Assembly (NCBI RefSeq): GCF_003096195.1
Contig: NZ_CP023004.1
Span: 225,299 to 289,298, forward strand
DNA length: 64,000 bases
Reading direction: 5' to 3'
DNA from: Ereboglobus luteus
Lineage (GTDB): Bacteria; Verrucomicrobiota; Verrucomicrobiia; Opitutales; Opitutaceae
In this document: positions 46,801 to 55,736 of the stretch, piece after piece
Numbering within the stretch: the first letter of the stretch is position 1
Layout: each line of letters begins with the position of its first letter
Program-made: the position numbers and the translations under genes
The notes under the pieces: generated by a model
What the model was told of the DNA's origin: nothing
Database searches by the model: none
Seen by the model: the letters and a program-made list of their open reading frames with translations, nothing else

Positions 46801-49800
46801 AAGGAGGCGTTCTTTTTGGCCGCACCCAAATGGGAGGCCAATCTTGGCGATACCTTTACCGCATTGTGGGCATCCGGCTACGAAACTGCCCGAGCCTACA
46901 TCAGCATCGAACAAAAAGACACCGTAATTAAGGCCTTCTGGACTGACGAGGGTGCGACCAGTCAAAAAATCACGCTCCCCATCACCAAAGCCATGCAAGG
47001 AGGTGCAACTCTTCGCATTTTTCAGTATCGTGACAATCGTCTCATCACGCGAAATCAAAACATAGCTGTTCCTCTTGACAGCACATCCCTGAAAATCTCA
47101 TGGGAGCATTTTAACTCAAAACTCATTTCTGGCGGACGCGAAACATGGACTGCGAAAATCACAGCCCCCAATAACATGCAAACAGCCGCTGAAATGGCTG
47201 CGACACTCTATGACGTTTCCCTCGACCAATTTCGCCCGCACAACTGGCCTGAAACACTCACAGCCCAAGGATCATATAAATACACCCGCAATCGCTTCAC
47301 CTCACGAACCAACACCATCGCAAATTTTGAAGAAATAGATGATACTCTTGATGGGCCTGAAACTCTGTCAGCCACACCGCTAACTTACTGGCGGTGGCGT
47401 CACGAAATGCGATTTCATAGTGACATTGTCGTGCTGGATAAATTTGCAGTGACGGAAGATCGCTCGGGAAGTGCAAGAGCGAATACCTTCATGCAGCAAA
47501 GTGCAGATGACGGTTTCGTAAGAGTCGGCGGACTGGATCCAAAGTATGCAGGCTTTAGCATGGACGGTTTTACTTTGGCCAGTGCAGGTAATTTTCAAAA
47601 GGCAGTCAGATCCACCGATCAATTCGGCAGCGCCACTGATGAACGCCAGTCCGTGCGGCCAACCCCCGATCAAACTGCATTGACTAAGGAATCCCAACCC
47701 GACCTGACCGCCGTGACCGCGCGCAAGAACCTTAACGAAACGGCTTTCTTCTTCCCGCAACTCCTCACCGATTCGGACGGCTCCGTGCGCATGGAGTTCA
47801 CCGTGCCCGAGGCGCTCACGCGCTGGAAGTTCCTCGGCTTCGCGCACGACAAACAACTGCGCTCCGCAATCCTCACCGACACCGCCGTCACCGCGAAAGA
47901 CCTCATGGTGCAACCCAACCCGCCGCGCTTCCTGCGCGAGGGCGACACCGTCGAGTTCACCGTCAAAATCACCAACATGACGGACAAGCCGCAAACCGGC
48001 TCCGCCCAACTCAGCTTCGCCGACGCCAGCTCTCTCGAAGCCGTAAATCTCTTCACCGGCTCAACTATAAACAGTGAACAGAAACCCGTAAACTTCAGTT
48101 TGGGCGCAAACAGCTCCCAAACGCTCTCCTGGCGCATCACCATTCCCGACGGCCAGGGTTTCCTCACCTACAAAGCCGTCGCCTCCACCGGCGCGGTCAG
48201 CGACGGCGAGGAGGGTTTCCTGCCCGTCCTCAGCCGCCGCCAGCTCGTCACCGAATCCATCACGCTGCCCGTCCGCGACAAAGGCACTTACACCTTCCGA
48301 TTCCCCAAGCTGGCCGAGTCCGAAACTTCAGCCCTTCAGTCCTTCAGCCCTTCGCCACGAATCCCTAACCGTGCAAATGACCAGCAACCCCGCTTGGTAT
48401 GCCGTGCTCGCGCTGCCCAACCTCATGGAATACCCGCACGAATGCACCGAGCAACTCTTCAACCGCTACTACGCCAACGCCCTCGCCGCGCACATTGCCA
48501 ACTCCGACCCGAAAATCGCGCGCGTCTTCGAGCAATGGCGCAACACCCCCGCGCTCGAATCGCCCCTCCTCAAAAACGAGGACCTCAAATCCGTGCTCAT
48601 CGAGGAAACCCCGTGGCTGCGCGACGCCACGCGCGAAAGTGAAAACCGCCGCGCCATCGGAAATCTCTTCGATGCAAACCGCACCGCCGCGCAAACCCAG
48701 GCCATCATCGCGCAACTCGCCGAGCGCCAGATGAACGACGGCCTCTGGGCATGGTTCCCCGGCGGACGCGGCAGCGACTACATCACCCGCTACCTCGTCG
48801 CCGGATTCGCGCGCCTGCGCCACTTCGGCATCCCGCTCGACAACCGCGCCGACACCATGCTCAAGCGCGCCGTCACCGCGCTCGACGCCGCCCTCGCCAA
48901 ACACCACGCCGAGCTCATCGCCACGGAAAACTTCAACCCCGACGACAACCACATCCGCAGCGCCGACGCATTCCAACTCTACACACGCAGCTTCTACCTG
49001 AAGCAAATCCCCATCCCCGACACCGCCCGCGCCGCCTACGACTTCTACACCGCGCAAGCCCGCAAACACTGGCTCTCGCTTCCGCGCCAATCCCAAGGTC
49101 ACGCCGCCCTCGCGCTCGCCCGCATGGGCGACACCGCCACACCCGCCGCCATCGTCACCTCGCTCAAACAACACGCCAAAAACCACGACGAACTCGGCAT
49201 GTATTGGGCCGACACCAACCGCGGCTGGTTCTGGTGGCAGGCCCCAATCGAAACCCAGGCGCTCATGATCGAAGTCTTCGACGAAGTCGCGCGCGACACC
49301 CAAGCCGTCTCCGACCTCCAACTCTGGCTGCTCAAGCAAAAACAAACCCAAGCCTGGCCCAGCACCAAGGCGACCGCCGACGCCGTCTACGCGCTGCTCC
49401 TGCGCGGCGCCGACAAACTCGCCTCCGACGCCCTTGTCACCGTTTCACTTGGCGGCAAGAAAATCGCCCCTGCCCAATCCGAAGCCGGCACCGGCTATTA
49501 TCGCGAACGCATCCCCGGCCCCTCGATCACACCGTCAATGGGAGAAAAAATCACCGTCACCAAAACCGACGCCGGCCCGGCGTGGGGCGGCGTCACCTGG
49601 CAGTATCTTCAAACCATCGACAAAATCACCCCGCACGAAGGCACGCCGCTCACGCTCAAGAAAACCCTCTGGAAACAAATCAACACATCGAGCGGCCCAA
49701 CCCTCGTCGCGCTCGACAAAACCAAGCTCGAACCCGGCGACACCCTCATCGCGCGCATCGAACTGCGCACCGACCGCGACATGGAGTTCGTGCACTTGAA

Positions 49801-50062
49801 AGACCAGCGAGGCAGCGGCACCGAGCCGGTCAACGTCCTGAGCGGCTACCGCTGGAAAAACGGCCTCGGCTATTACGAGAGCACGCGCGACACCGCCACG
49901 CACTTCTTCATGGACTGGCTGCCCGCCGGCACGCACGTGTTCGAGTATCCGGTGCGCGTGCAACTGCGCGGCGTCTACGAAAGCGGCATCGCCGAAATCC
50001 AGTGCATGTATGCGCCCGAATACAACTCCCACTCCGCCAGCACCACCCTCGTCGTCGAATAG
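43870..50062 (+). pseudogene. Bacterial alpha-2-macroglobulin, frameshifted by an octamer repeat
   Basis: Exported (signal MHLRRLALALLFSLFTLPPSLFA) giant protease-trap-like protein, ~2,058 residues when repaired. The N-terminal helical part is followed by MG domains (YFFTDRSIYRPGQSIQFKV) and an A2M domain (LTRWKFLGFAHDKQLRSAIL). The thioester site CTEQ lies in YPHECTEQLFNRYY, with helical toroid repeats after it. The frame changes at 48328-48351, where three octamers TCAGYCCT occur; removing two copies joins TSAL directly to RHESLTVQM and restores the frame. As read, the first product (to 48642) lacks the thioester domain. The middle (about 44.8-47.7 kb) is less GC-rich than the ends. No adjacent pbpC. 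Confidence 0.85.
48328..48351. repeat. Three TCAGYCCT octamers at the alpha-2-macroglobulin frame change
   Basis: TCAGCCCT (48328), TCAGTCCT (48336) and TCAGCCCT (48344) sit exactly at the break between the two open frames. One copy or four copies would put the gene in frame; three do not. Confidence 0.85.
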
Positions 50063-50170
50063 GAAAACTCCATCGCGGAAACGCGGAAGAGCGGAAGCAC
50101 GGAATCAAACTCCCTTCTGATTTTCCGCGCTTTCGCCCTTCCGCGATTAAAACCGGTTTCAGCCGTGCCA

Positions 50171-50208
50171 TTAAGAAGTGAAGGAGGTCAGGTTTTCTGA
50201 CTTCTTAA
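50171..50208. repeat. Intergenic hairpin between alpha-2-macroglobulin and tyrA
   Basis: TTAAGAAGT (50171-50179) and ACTTCTTAA (50200-50208) are perfect inverted arms, with an inner TCAG/CTGA pair. It is followed by a degenerate CTTAAAT repeat up to the tyrA start. It might end the upstream transcript, but there is no clear T-tract. Confidence 0.45.
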
Positions 50209-50236
50209 ATCTTAAATCTTAATTCTTAATTCCCAC

Positions 50237-51100
50237 GTGCTAGCCCACCTCGCAATCCTCGCTCCCGGACTCCTCGGCGCATCAGTCGCCAAGGCCGCCC
50301 GCGCGCGCAACGCCGCGCGGAGCATCACCATCTGGGCGCGCCGCCCCGAAACGCGCGACGCGCTTCGCGCCCAACCCTTCGCCGACACCATCGCCGATAC
50401 GCCCGCCGACGCCGTTCGCGACGCCGACCTCGTAGTGCTCGCCGCGCCCGTTGAAAAAATCATCGAACTCGCAGTGCAAATCGCCCCCGCGCTCAAACCC
50501 GGCGCCATCGTCACCGATGTTGGCAGCGTCAAGGCCCGCATCTGCCGCGAATGCGCCGCCGCCATGCCGCCGCACGCGCTCTTCATCGGCTCGCATCCCA
50601 TGGCCGGCAGCGCAAAAAGCGGCTGGGAAAACGCAGATGCCAGCCTCTTCGAAAACTGCACCACCTTCGTCATGCAGCCCGAAAACGAGCTGCAAGTCAG
50701 CGCATTCGCCTTCGCACTCAAAGTCGCCTCAGTGTGCGATTTTTGGGACAGCCTCGGCGCCACCCCTGTCATCGTCACGCCCTCGCAGCACGACGAAATT
50801 GTCGCGCACATAAGTCACCTCCCGCAAGCGCTCGCCACCACGCTCGCCGCGCTCCTCGCGAAAAAAAATCCCGAGTGGCGCGACTACGCCGGCAACGGCC
50901 TGCGCGACACCACGCGCATCGCCGCGAGCGACGCCACCATGTGGGTTGATATCTTTCAACAAAACCGCGACGACATCCTCCGCGCCCTCGACGCCTGCCA
51001 GGCCGAGCTCGCAGCCTTCCGCGACGCCCTCGAAAAAAACGACTTGCCGCAACTCCGCGCTCGCCTCGAAACCGGCAAACAATTCCGCGACGCGTTATGA
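50237..51100 (+). CDS. tyrA: Prephenate dehydrogenase
   Basis: Oxidative decarboxylation of prephenate to 4-hydroxyphenylpyruvate in tyrosine synthesis. 287 residues from a GTG start. The nucleotide-binding start LAILAPGLLGASVAKA has Ala in place of the first Gly of GxGxxG. VTDVGSVKARI and FIGSHPMAGSAKSGWENA are family signatures with the catalytic His. The end has RDTTRIAASDATMW. Its stop overlaps the aroA start (ATGA), so it heads a tyrA-aroA-cmk-plsC cluster. Confidence 0.94.
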   Translation: MLAHLAILAPGLLGASVAKAARARNAARSITIWARRPETRDALRAQPFADTIADTPADAVRDADLVVLAAPVEKIIELAVQIAPALKPGAIVTDVGSVKARICRECAAAMPPHALFIGSHPMAGSAKSGWENADASLFENCTTFVMQPENELQVSAFAFALKVASVCDFWDSLGATPVIVTPSQHDEIVAHISHLPQALATTLAALLAKKNPEWRDYAGNGLRDTTRIAASDATMWVDIFQQNRDDILRALDACQAELAAFRDALEKNDLPQLRARLETGKQFRDAL

Positions 51101-52541
51101 ACCCGCTTCCCGCGCAACTTCCCGTCATTCCGATCACGCGCCCCGTCTCCGGCGAAATCACGCTGCCCGGCTCGAAAAGCATCACCAACCGTGCGCTCAT
51201 CCTCTCCGCGCTTTGCGACGCCCCCGTCACGCTCACCGGCGCGCTTTTCAGCGAGGACACCGCGCTCATGATCGCCGCCCTGCGCCAGCTCGGCCTCGAA
51301 ATTGAAACCGACGAACTCGCCCGCACAATTCGCGTCTCCGGCCAATCCGCGATTCGCAATCCGCAATCCACATCCATCGATATTCATGTTGGTCTCGCCG
51401 GCACCGCCGCCCGCTTTCTCACCGCGCTCTGCGCCGCCGCGCCGCGCGGCGTGTATCGCATCGACGGCGTTCCGCAAATGCGCAAGCGCCCCATGCGCGG
51501 CCTGCTCGACGCGCTCACCTCGCTCGGCGCCGACATCCGTTTCCTGGGCGAACCGCATCACTTTCCCGTTGAAATCCACGCGCGCGGCCTGCGCGGAGGC
51601 CCGGTCGAAATCGACGCCACGGAAAGCAGCCAGATGCTCTCCGCGCTCCTCATGATTTCGCCGCTCTGCGAAACCCCGCTCGACATCCGCCTCTCCGCCC
51701 CGTGCGCCAGCCCTTCGTTGAAATGACGAAAAAAATGATGGCGCAATTCGGGTTAAAAAACGCCGCGCAAACCCACGGGCTGGAAGCCCGTGCCACCGCC
51801 TACGCCATCGAGCCCGACGCCACCGCCGCCAGCTATTTTCTCACGCTTCCCCTCGTCACCGGCGGCGCGCTCGCGCTCAACGCCCTTCGCGGTCCCGGCT
51901 CCGACAGCCTGCAAGGCGACACCCGATTCGCCACCGTCCTCGCCGGCCTCGGCCTCGGTATCCAAGAAACGGATACATGCCTGATCGCCAGCGCCGCGCG
52001 GCTGTCCGCCATTCCGCATTCCGCAATGTCGTCCCGCCCGCCCGCTATGCGGGCACCCAGTCGGAACGAGCCTTCTGCTTCGCATCAGACCATCGCCTCT
52101 GGCGATGCCATCTCCGCGCTGTCACGCTCCGTCCGCACTCCACATTCTTACAATTTCAACGAATTCTCCGACACCTTCCTTACCCTCGCCGCCATCGCGC
52201 CGCTCCTTCCTCATCCCGTGCGCATCACCGGCATCGCGCACACGCGCAAACAGGAAACCGACCGCGTCGCCGGCATGGCGCGCGAACTCGCGCGCCTCGG
52301 CCAGCGCGTCATCGAAACCGAGGACTCGCTCGAAATCCACCCGCGCCCGCTCCTCGCCGGACAAACCATCGACACGTATCACGACCACCGCTTCGCCATG
52401 AGCTTCGGCATTCTCGGCTGCCACGACCTTCACGGCGACGGACGCCCCTGGCTCACCATCGACAACCCCGCTTGCTGCGCGAAAACCTTCCCTGATTTTT
52501 TCGAGCAACTCGAAAAAATCAGGGAAAAACTGAAAGGCTGA
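51097..52541 (+). pseudogene. aroA: EPSP synthase (3-phosphoshikimate 1-carboxyvinyltransferase), frameshifted
   Basis: Sixth step of the shikimate pathway. The N-half (51097-51726) has LPGSKSITNRALILSAL, GLAGTAARFLTAL and PQMRKRPM. At a run of four C (51698-51701) the frame moves by -1. The rest continues as VRQPFVEMTKKMMAQFG and later EFSDTFLTLAAIAP, HTRKQETDR and YHDHRFAMSFG to 52541. One added C gives ~481 residues; E. coli AroA has 427. The surplus is mostly a ~40-residue segment (about 51990-52125) rich in palindromes. Because the enzyme is normally needed, a sequencing or assembly error is a serious alternative to a true lesion. Confidence 0.85.
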
Positions 52542-52704
52542 AAGACTGAAGGGCTGAAAGAAAAACAACGCATCAGCAAAAAATCTCAAATCGCGCACAC
52601 ATATCCACATTTTCACACTTCACCTTTCACGCACAAATCCTACAGCCTTGGCAGATTCTCACTTCGTTCGGAACAGCCCTTCAGTCTTTCAGCCTTTCAG
52701 TCCT
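52530..52704. repeat. Pair of oppositely oriented octamer arrays between aroA and cmk
   Basis: CTGAAAGG, CTGAAAGA, CTGAAGGG and CTGAAAGA (52530-52561) begin inside the last codons of aroA. TCAGTCTT, TCAGCCTT and TCAGTCCT (52681-52704), with a partial copy before, end five bases before the cmk ATG. The two arrays are inverted relative to each other and could pair across the ~120-bp gap. The gap itself holds no gene. Confidence 0.75.
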
Positions 52705-52708
52705 TCAC

Positions 52709-53359
52709 ATGTCTCCTTTCATCATTGCCATCGATGGCGGCGCCGCCTCCGGCAAATCGTCCACCGCCCGCGCGCTCAGCGAGCGTTTCAACCTTCTGCA
52801 TGTTGACACCGGCTCGTTCTACCGCGCCATCGCGGCCGAGCTCCTCCGCCGAAAACTCACCCCCGACGATCTTCCCGCCATCCGCGCCGCGCTTCCGGAA
52901 ATCAGCCTCGGCACCCAGGTCAACGGACGCACCGCGCACATGAAAATCGGCGGGCGCCCCATCGACACCGCCGAAATCCGCACGCCCGAGGTCAACGCCA
53001 CCGTCGCCCGGTTCGCCGCCATCCCCGAAGTCCGCGCCGCGCTTCTCACCTACCAGCGCGGGCAGGCCGATGTCGCCCGCGCGCACGACCTTCGCGGCCT
53101 CGTGATGGAAGGCCGCGACATCGGCTCGGTTATTTTCCCCGACGCGGACCTCCGCTTTTTCCTCGACGCCGACCCCGTCAAGCGCGCCGAGCGCCGCCGG
53201 AAGGAAGGCCTGATGGACAAAGTCGCCGAGCGCGATGTCCTGGACAACATTCGCCTCCGTGAAAGCGCCAAGGGCGCGATCATGATCGACAGCACAAACC
53301 TCGACCTGCCCCAAGTCGTCGAAAAAATCTCCGGCATCGTCGCTGAAAAACTCACATGA
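52709..53359 (+). CDS. cmk: Cytidylate kinase
   Basis: Phosphorylates CMP and dCMP with ATP. 216 residues: P-loop AIDGGAASGKSSTARAL, then LLHVDTGSFYRAIA, GRDIGSVIFPDADLRFFLDA and RRRKEG with the lid arginines. The VARFAAIPEVRAAL segment is typical. The ATG at 52709 has the octamer array in place of a recognisable Shine-Dalgarno sequence. It is third in the tyrA-aroA-cmk-plsC series. Confidence 0.95.
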   Translation: MSPFIIAIDGGAASGKSSTARALSERFNLLHVDTGSFYRAIAAELLRRKLTPDDLPAIRAALPEISLGTQVNGRTAHMKIGGRPIDTAEIRTPEVNATVARFAAIPEVRAALLTYQRGQADVARAHDLRGLVMEGRDIGSVIFPDADLRFFLDADPVKRAERRRKEGLMDKVAERDVLDNIRLRESAKGAIMIDSTNLDLPQVVEKISGIVAEKLT

Positions 53360-53376
53360 ACCGCATCAGCCAGCAA

Positions 53377-53457
53377 GGTAGGGCGAAGCCTCCGGCTGAG
53401 CCGCAATCATCCGCAAATCCAAGTCGCTTACGGCTCAGCCGGAGGCTTCGCCCTACC
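53377..53457. repeat. Large palindromic (REP-like) intergenic repeat
   Basis: Perfect 27-bp inverted arms at 53377-53403 and 53431-53457 (inner end CGGCTCAGCC, outer end CGCCCTACC) enclose a 27-bp loop. It fills the gap between cmk and plsC. A divergent relative lies at 19988-20033. The sequence GAAGCCGGAGGCTTC at the end of the DUF502 gene (about 59971) shares its core. Confidence 0.9.
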
Positions 53458-53474
53458 CGCGCAAACGCACGCGC

Positions 53475-54134
53475 ATGAGCTACGCATTTCACCAACTCGA
53501 AATGGATCGCTGGTATGGGTTTTTCCTCTACCTCGATGCCGTGCTGATGGACATCGCGTTTCGCGGCGATGTTTACGGCCAGGACAACCTGCCCAAGCGC
53601 GGGCCGTATATGATCGCGTGCAACCACGCCAGTTTTCTCGACCCGCCGATCGTCGGCGCGTTTCTGCCGCACCAAGTGCGCTTCTTCGCGCGCAAGACAC
53701 TTTGGAAACCCGGTTTCGCGAGCTGGTGGCTCGACGCCGTCGGCACGATCCCCGTTGACCGCGACGGCGGCTCCGACGTGAAGGCGATCAAGGCCGTGCT
53801 GCAAACGATGAAGGACAAGAAGGTCGTGATCATGTTTCCCGAGGGCACTCGCTCGCCCGACGGCAGCCTGCAAACCGCCAAGCCCGGCGTCGGCATGTTT
53901 GCCTGCCGCACGGGTGTGCCGATCGTGCCCGCGCGCGTTTTCGACTCGAACAAGGCCTTCGGCACCGATGGGAAACTCCACCCCTGCACGCCAGTGCCGG
54001 TCGTCTATGGCAAACCGCTCGGCCCCACCGACTACGACGATCCCTCAAAAGGCAAGGAACGCTACCAGCACGCCAGCGACATCATCATGTCGCGCATCGC
54101 CGAGCTCCAGCGCCCCAACCCGCCGGTGATTTAA
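53475..54134 (+). CDS. plsC: 1-acyl-sn-glycerol-3-phosphate acyltransferase
   Basis: Makes phosphatidic acid from lysophosphatidic acid at the inner membrane. 219 residues. Catalytic motif NHASFLD (HX4D), FFARKTLWKPGFASWWL, then VIMFPEGTRSPDGSL and IVPARVFDSNKAF. An N-terminal amphipathic/hydrophobic segment (YGFFLYLDAVLMDIAF) would contact the membrane. It follows cmk across the palindromic repeat. Confidence 0.92.
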   Translation: MSYAFHQLEMDRWYGFFLYLDAVLMDIAFRGDVYGQDNLPKRGPYMIACNHASFLDPPIVGAFLPHQVRFFARKTLWKPGFASWWLDAVGTIPVDRDGGSDVKAIKAVLQTMKDKKVVIMFPEGTRSPDGSLQTAKPGVGMFACRTGVPIVPARVFDSNKAFGTDGKLHPCTPVPVVYGKPLGPTDYDDPSKGKERYQHASDIIMSRIAELQRPNPPVI

Positions 54135-54228
54135 TCCAGGCGAAGCCATCCGCTTGCCCAACGCAGCGGGTTGCGCCACAAAAACGGATGTCCCAACGCC
54201 CCTTCCCTGATTAAAAAAATCACCGAAT

Positions 54229-54807
54229 ATGAAAACCGTGAGACAGTTCATGATAATAATGCTGGCGACTGTGCTCTCGGTTGGCGCGCTCAACGCGCGG
54301 GACATTTCGGATTACATCAAGGAACTCGACGAGAGCCCGTATCCGGAAATGGATAAGGAATATTATTTGAGGCACTGCATTTGGTTTGAGCGGGGAAAGC
54401 ACAAGACGACCAATTACGCGCGCGGTGAAATGCTGCCCGTGAACACGAAGGTGACGCTCCTCTATTTGTCCGGCAGCGACATGTCCATTCGGGTGAACGA
54501 AACGGGCAAGGTTGTGAAGATAAACAACGTGATCAATTTTTCGAGGAAACACATGTCGACGATTGCCCGTCTCATGCTGTCACCGAAAGAGGTTTCCGTC
54601 AGCGGGGAATTTGCGGAAAGCATCCGCAACGGCGAGCCGCGCCTTGGCATGTCAAAGGAGGAAGTCGTCATGACGCGCGGCTGGCCCCCGGCGCACAAGA
54701 CCGATTCGCTCGTCCGGGACAAATGGATGTATTGGAGCAGCAAGCTCGTCGTGCACACACTGGAGTTTGAAGGCGACAAGCTCGTCAAGGGTCGAGGGAT
54801 ACACTGA
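54229..54807 (+). CDS. Secreted BamE-like protein, tandem copy 1
   Basis: 192 residues with a signal peptide (MIIMLATVLSVGALNA). All three tandem copies share the pattern [I/V][S/A]DY[I/V/L]KE[L/I]-acidic linker-KEYYLRHC/GIW near the mature start. A middle strand region follows (LPVNTKVTLLYLSGSDMSIR). The C-terminal BamE-like end is RLGMSKEEVVMTRGWPPAHK, then W-YW and a final strand FEGDKLVKGRGI. The G-W-PPAHKT segment is nearly invariant. Function unknown; a periplasmic or envelope location is likely. Confidence 0.75.
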   Translation: MKTVRQFMIIMLATVLSVGALNARDISDYIKELDESPYPEMDKEYYLRHCIWFERGKHKTTNYARGEMLPVNTKVTLLYLSGSDMSIRVNETGKVVKINNVINFSRKHMSTIARLMLSPKEVSVSGEFAESIRNGEPRLGMSKEEVVMTRGWPPAHKTDSLVRDKWMYWSSKLVVHTLEFEGDKLVKGRGIH

Positions 54808-54957
54808 ACAGGAAAAAACAGCTTGCGGCTTGGCAGCGGGAACCGCGCATCGCGCGCAAACCGGTGCAACGCGGGCTTGATCGCGTTTCCGTTTTCACTT
54901 TTTCTGATTTTAGAACAAAAAACTTTTCCGTTCAAAAAACCTCAAAATCCAAAACAC

Positions 54958-55536
54958 ATGAAAACGTTAAAATGGTTCGCGACATTAATGATGGCGGCCG
55001 TGCTCTCGGCGGGCGCGCTCAATGCGAGGGATGTTTCCGATTACCTCAAGGAACTCGAAAAGGCCCCCGAGCCCGAGGCGGGCAAGGAGTATTACCTGCG
55101 CTATTGCATTTGGTATGAAAATGACGCGCACAACACCACCAATTACACGCGCGGCGACATGGCGCCAGCAAACACCAAGGTGACGCTTCTCGAATTGTCC
55201 GGCAAGAGAATGACCATTCGGATAAGCACGACCGGAGCCACCGTGAAAATCGACAACGCGGAAAAGTTCACCCGGAAAAACATGAAAATGATCGCCCGCA
55301 ACATGCTCTCGCCGACCGAGGTTTCGATCGGCAAGAAATTCGCCGACAGCATTCGCAACGGGGAATTGCGCCTCGGCATGACCAAGGAGGAGGCGATCAT
55401 GGCGCGCGGCTGGCCCCCGGCGCACAAAACCAGCTCGCTTACGCGCGACACATGGACCTATTGGAGCAGCCGGTTTGTCACGCAGGCGGTCGTGTTCAAG
55501 GACGGCAAACTGGACGCGGGACGCGGCATCAATTAA
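54958..55536 (+). CDS. Secreted BamE-like protein, tandem copy 2
   Basis: 192 residues from the ATG at 54958 (MKTLKWFATLMMAAVLSAGA), where the signal peptide starts; the frame is open further upstream but without conserved sequence. Closest to copy 1: DVSDYLKELEKAPEPEAGKE, LRYCIWYENDAHNTTNYTRG, and RLGMTKEEAIMARGWPPAHK. A clear terminator follows at 55572. Function unknown. Confidence 0.75.
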   Translation: MKTLKWFATLMMAAVLSAGALNARDVSDYLKELEKAPEPEAGKEYYLRYCIWYENDAHNTTNYTRGDMAPANTKVTLLELSGKRMTIRISTTGATVKIDNAEKFTRKNMKMIARNMLSPTEVSIGKKFADSIRNGELRLGMTKEEAIMARGWPPAHKTSSLTRDTWTYWSSRFVTQAVVFKDGKLDAGRGIN

Positions 55537-55571
55537 CCAACGGGCTCGCGCCCAAACACCGGAATAAGGAG

Positions 55572-55602
55572 CCCCGCGACAAGCCGCGGGGTTCTTTGTT
55601 TT
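55572..55602 (+). terminator. Rho-independent terminator after tandem copy 2
   Basis: CCCCGCG (55572-55578), loop ACAAGC, CGCGGGG (55585-55591), then TTCTTTGTTTT. Confidence 0.9.
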
Positions 55603-55736
55603 CACAAGAAAAAGCTCCCGCCCCTGAAACCAAAAGGCATTTTTCCCGCGCGTCTTTTTTGTAAAAAAACTGAAAATCCCAAAACTTTCGGACTGGAATG
55701 AAAACTTTTTAGGCAATTTGAGTCTAATACCTATGT

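Noticed and set aside
52530-52704. Possible CRISPR-like array between aroA and cmk
   Set aside because: Units are contiguous octamers without unique spacers, and the two arrays are inverted relative to each other.
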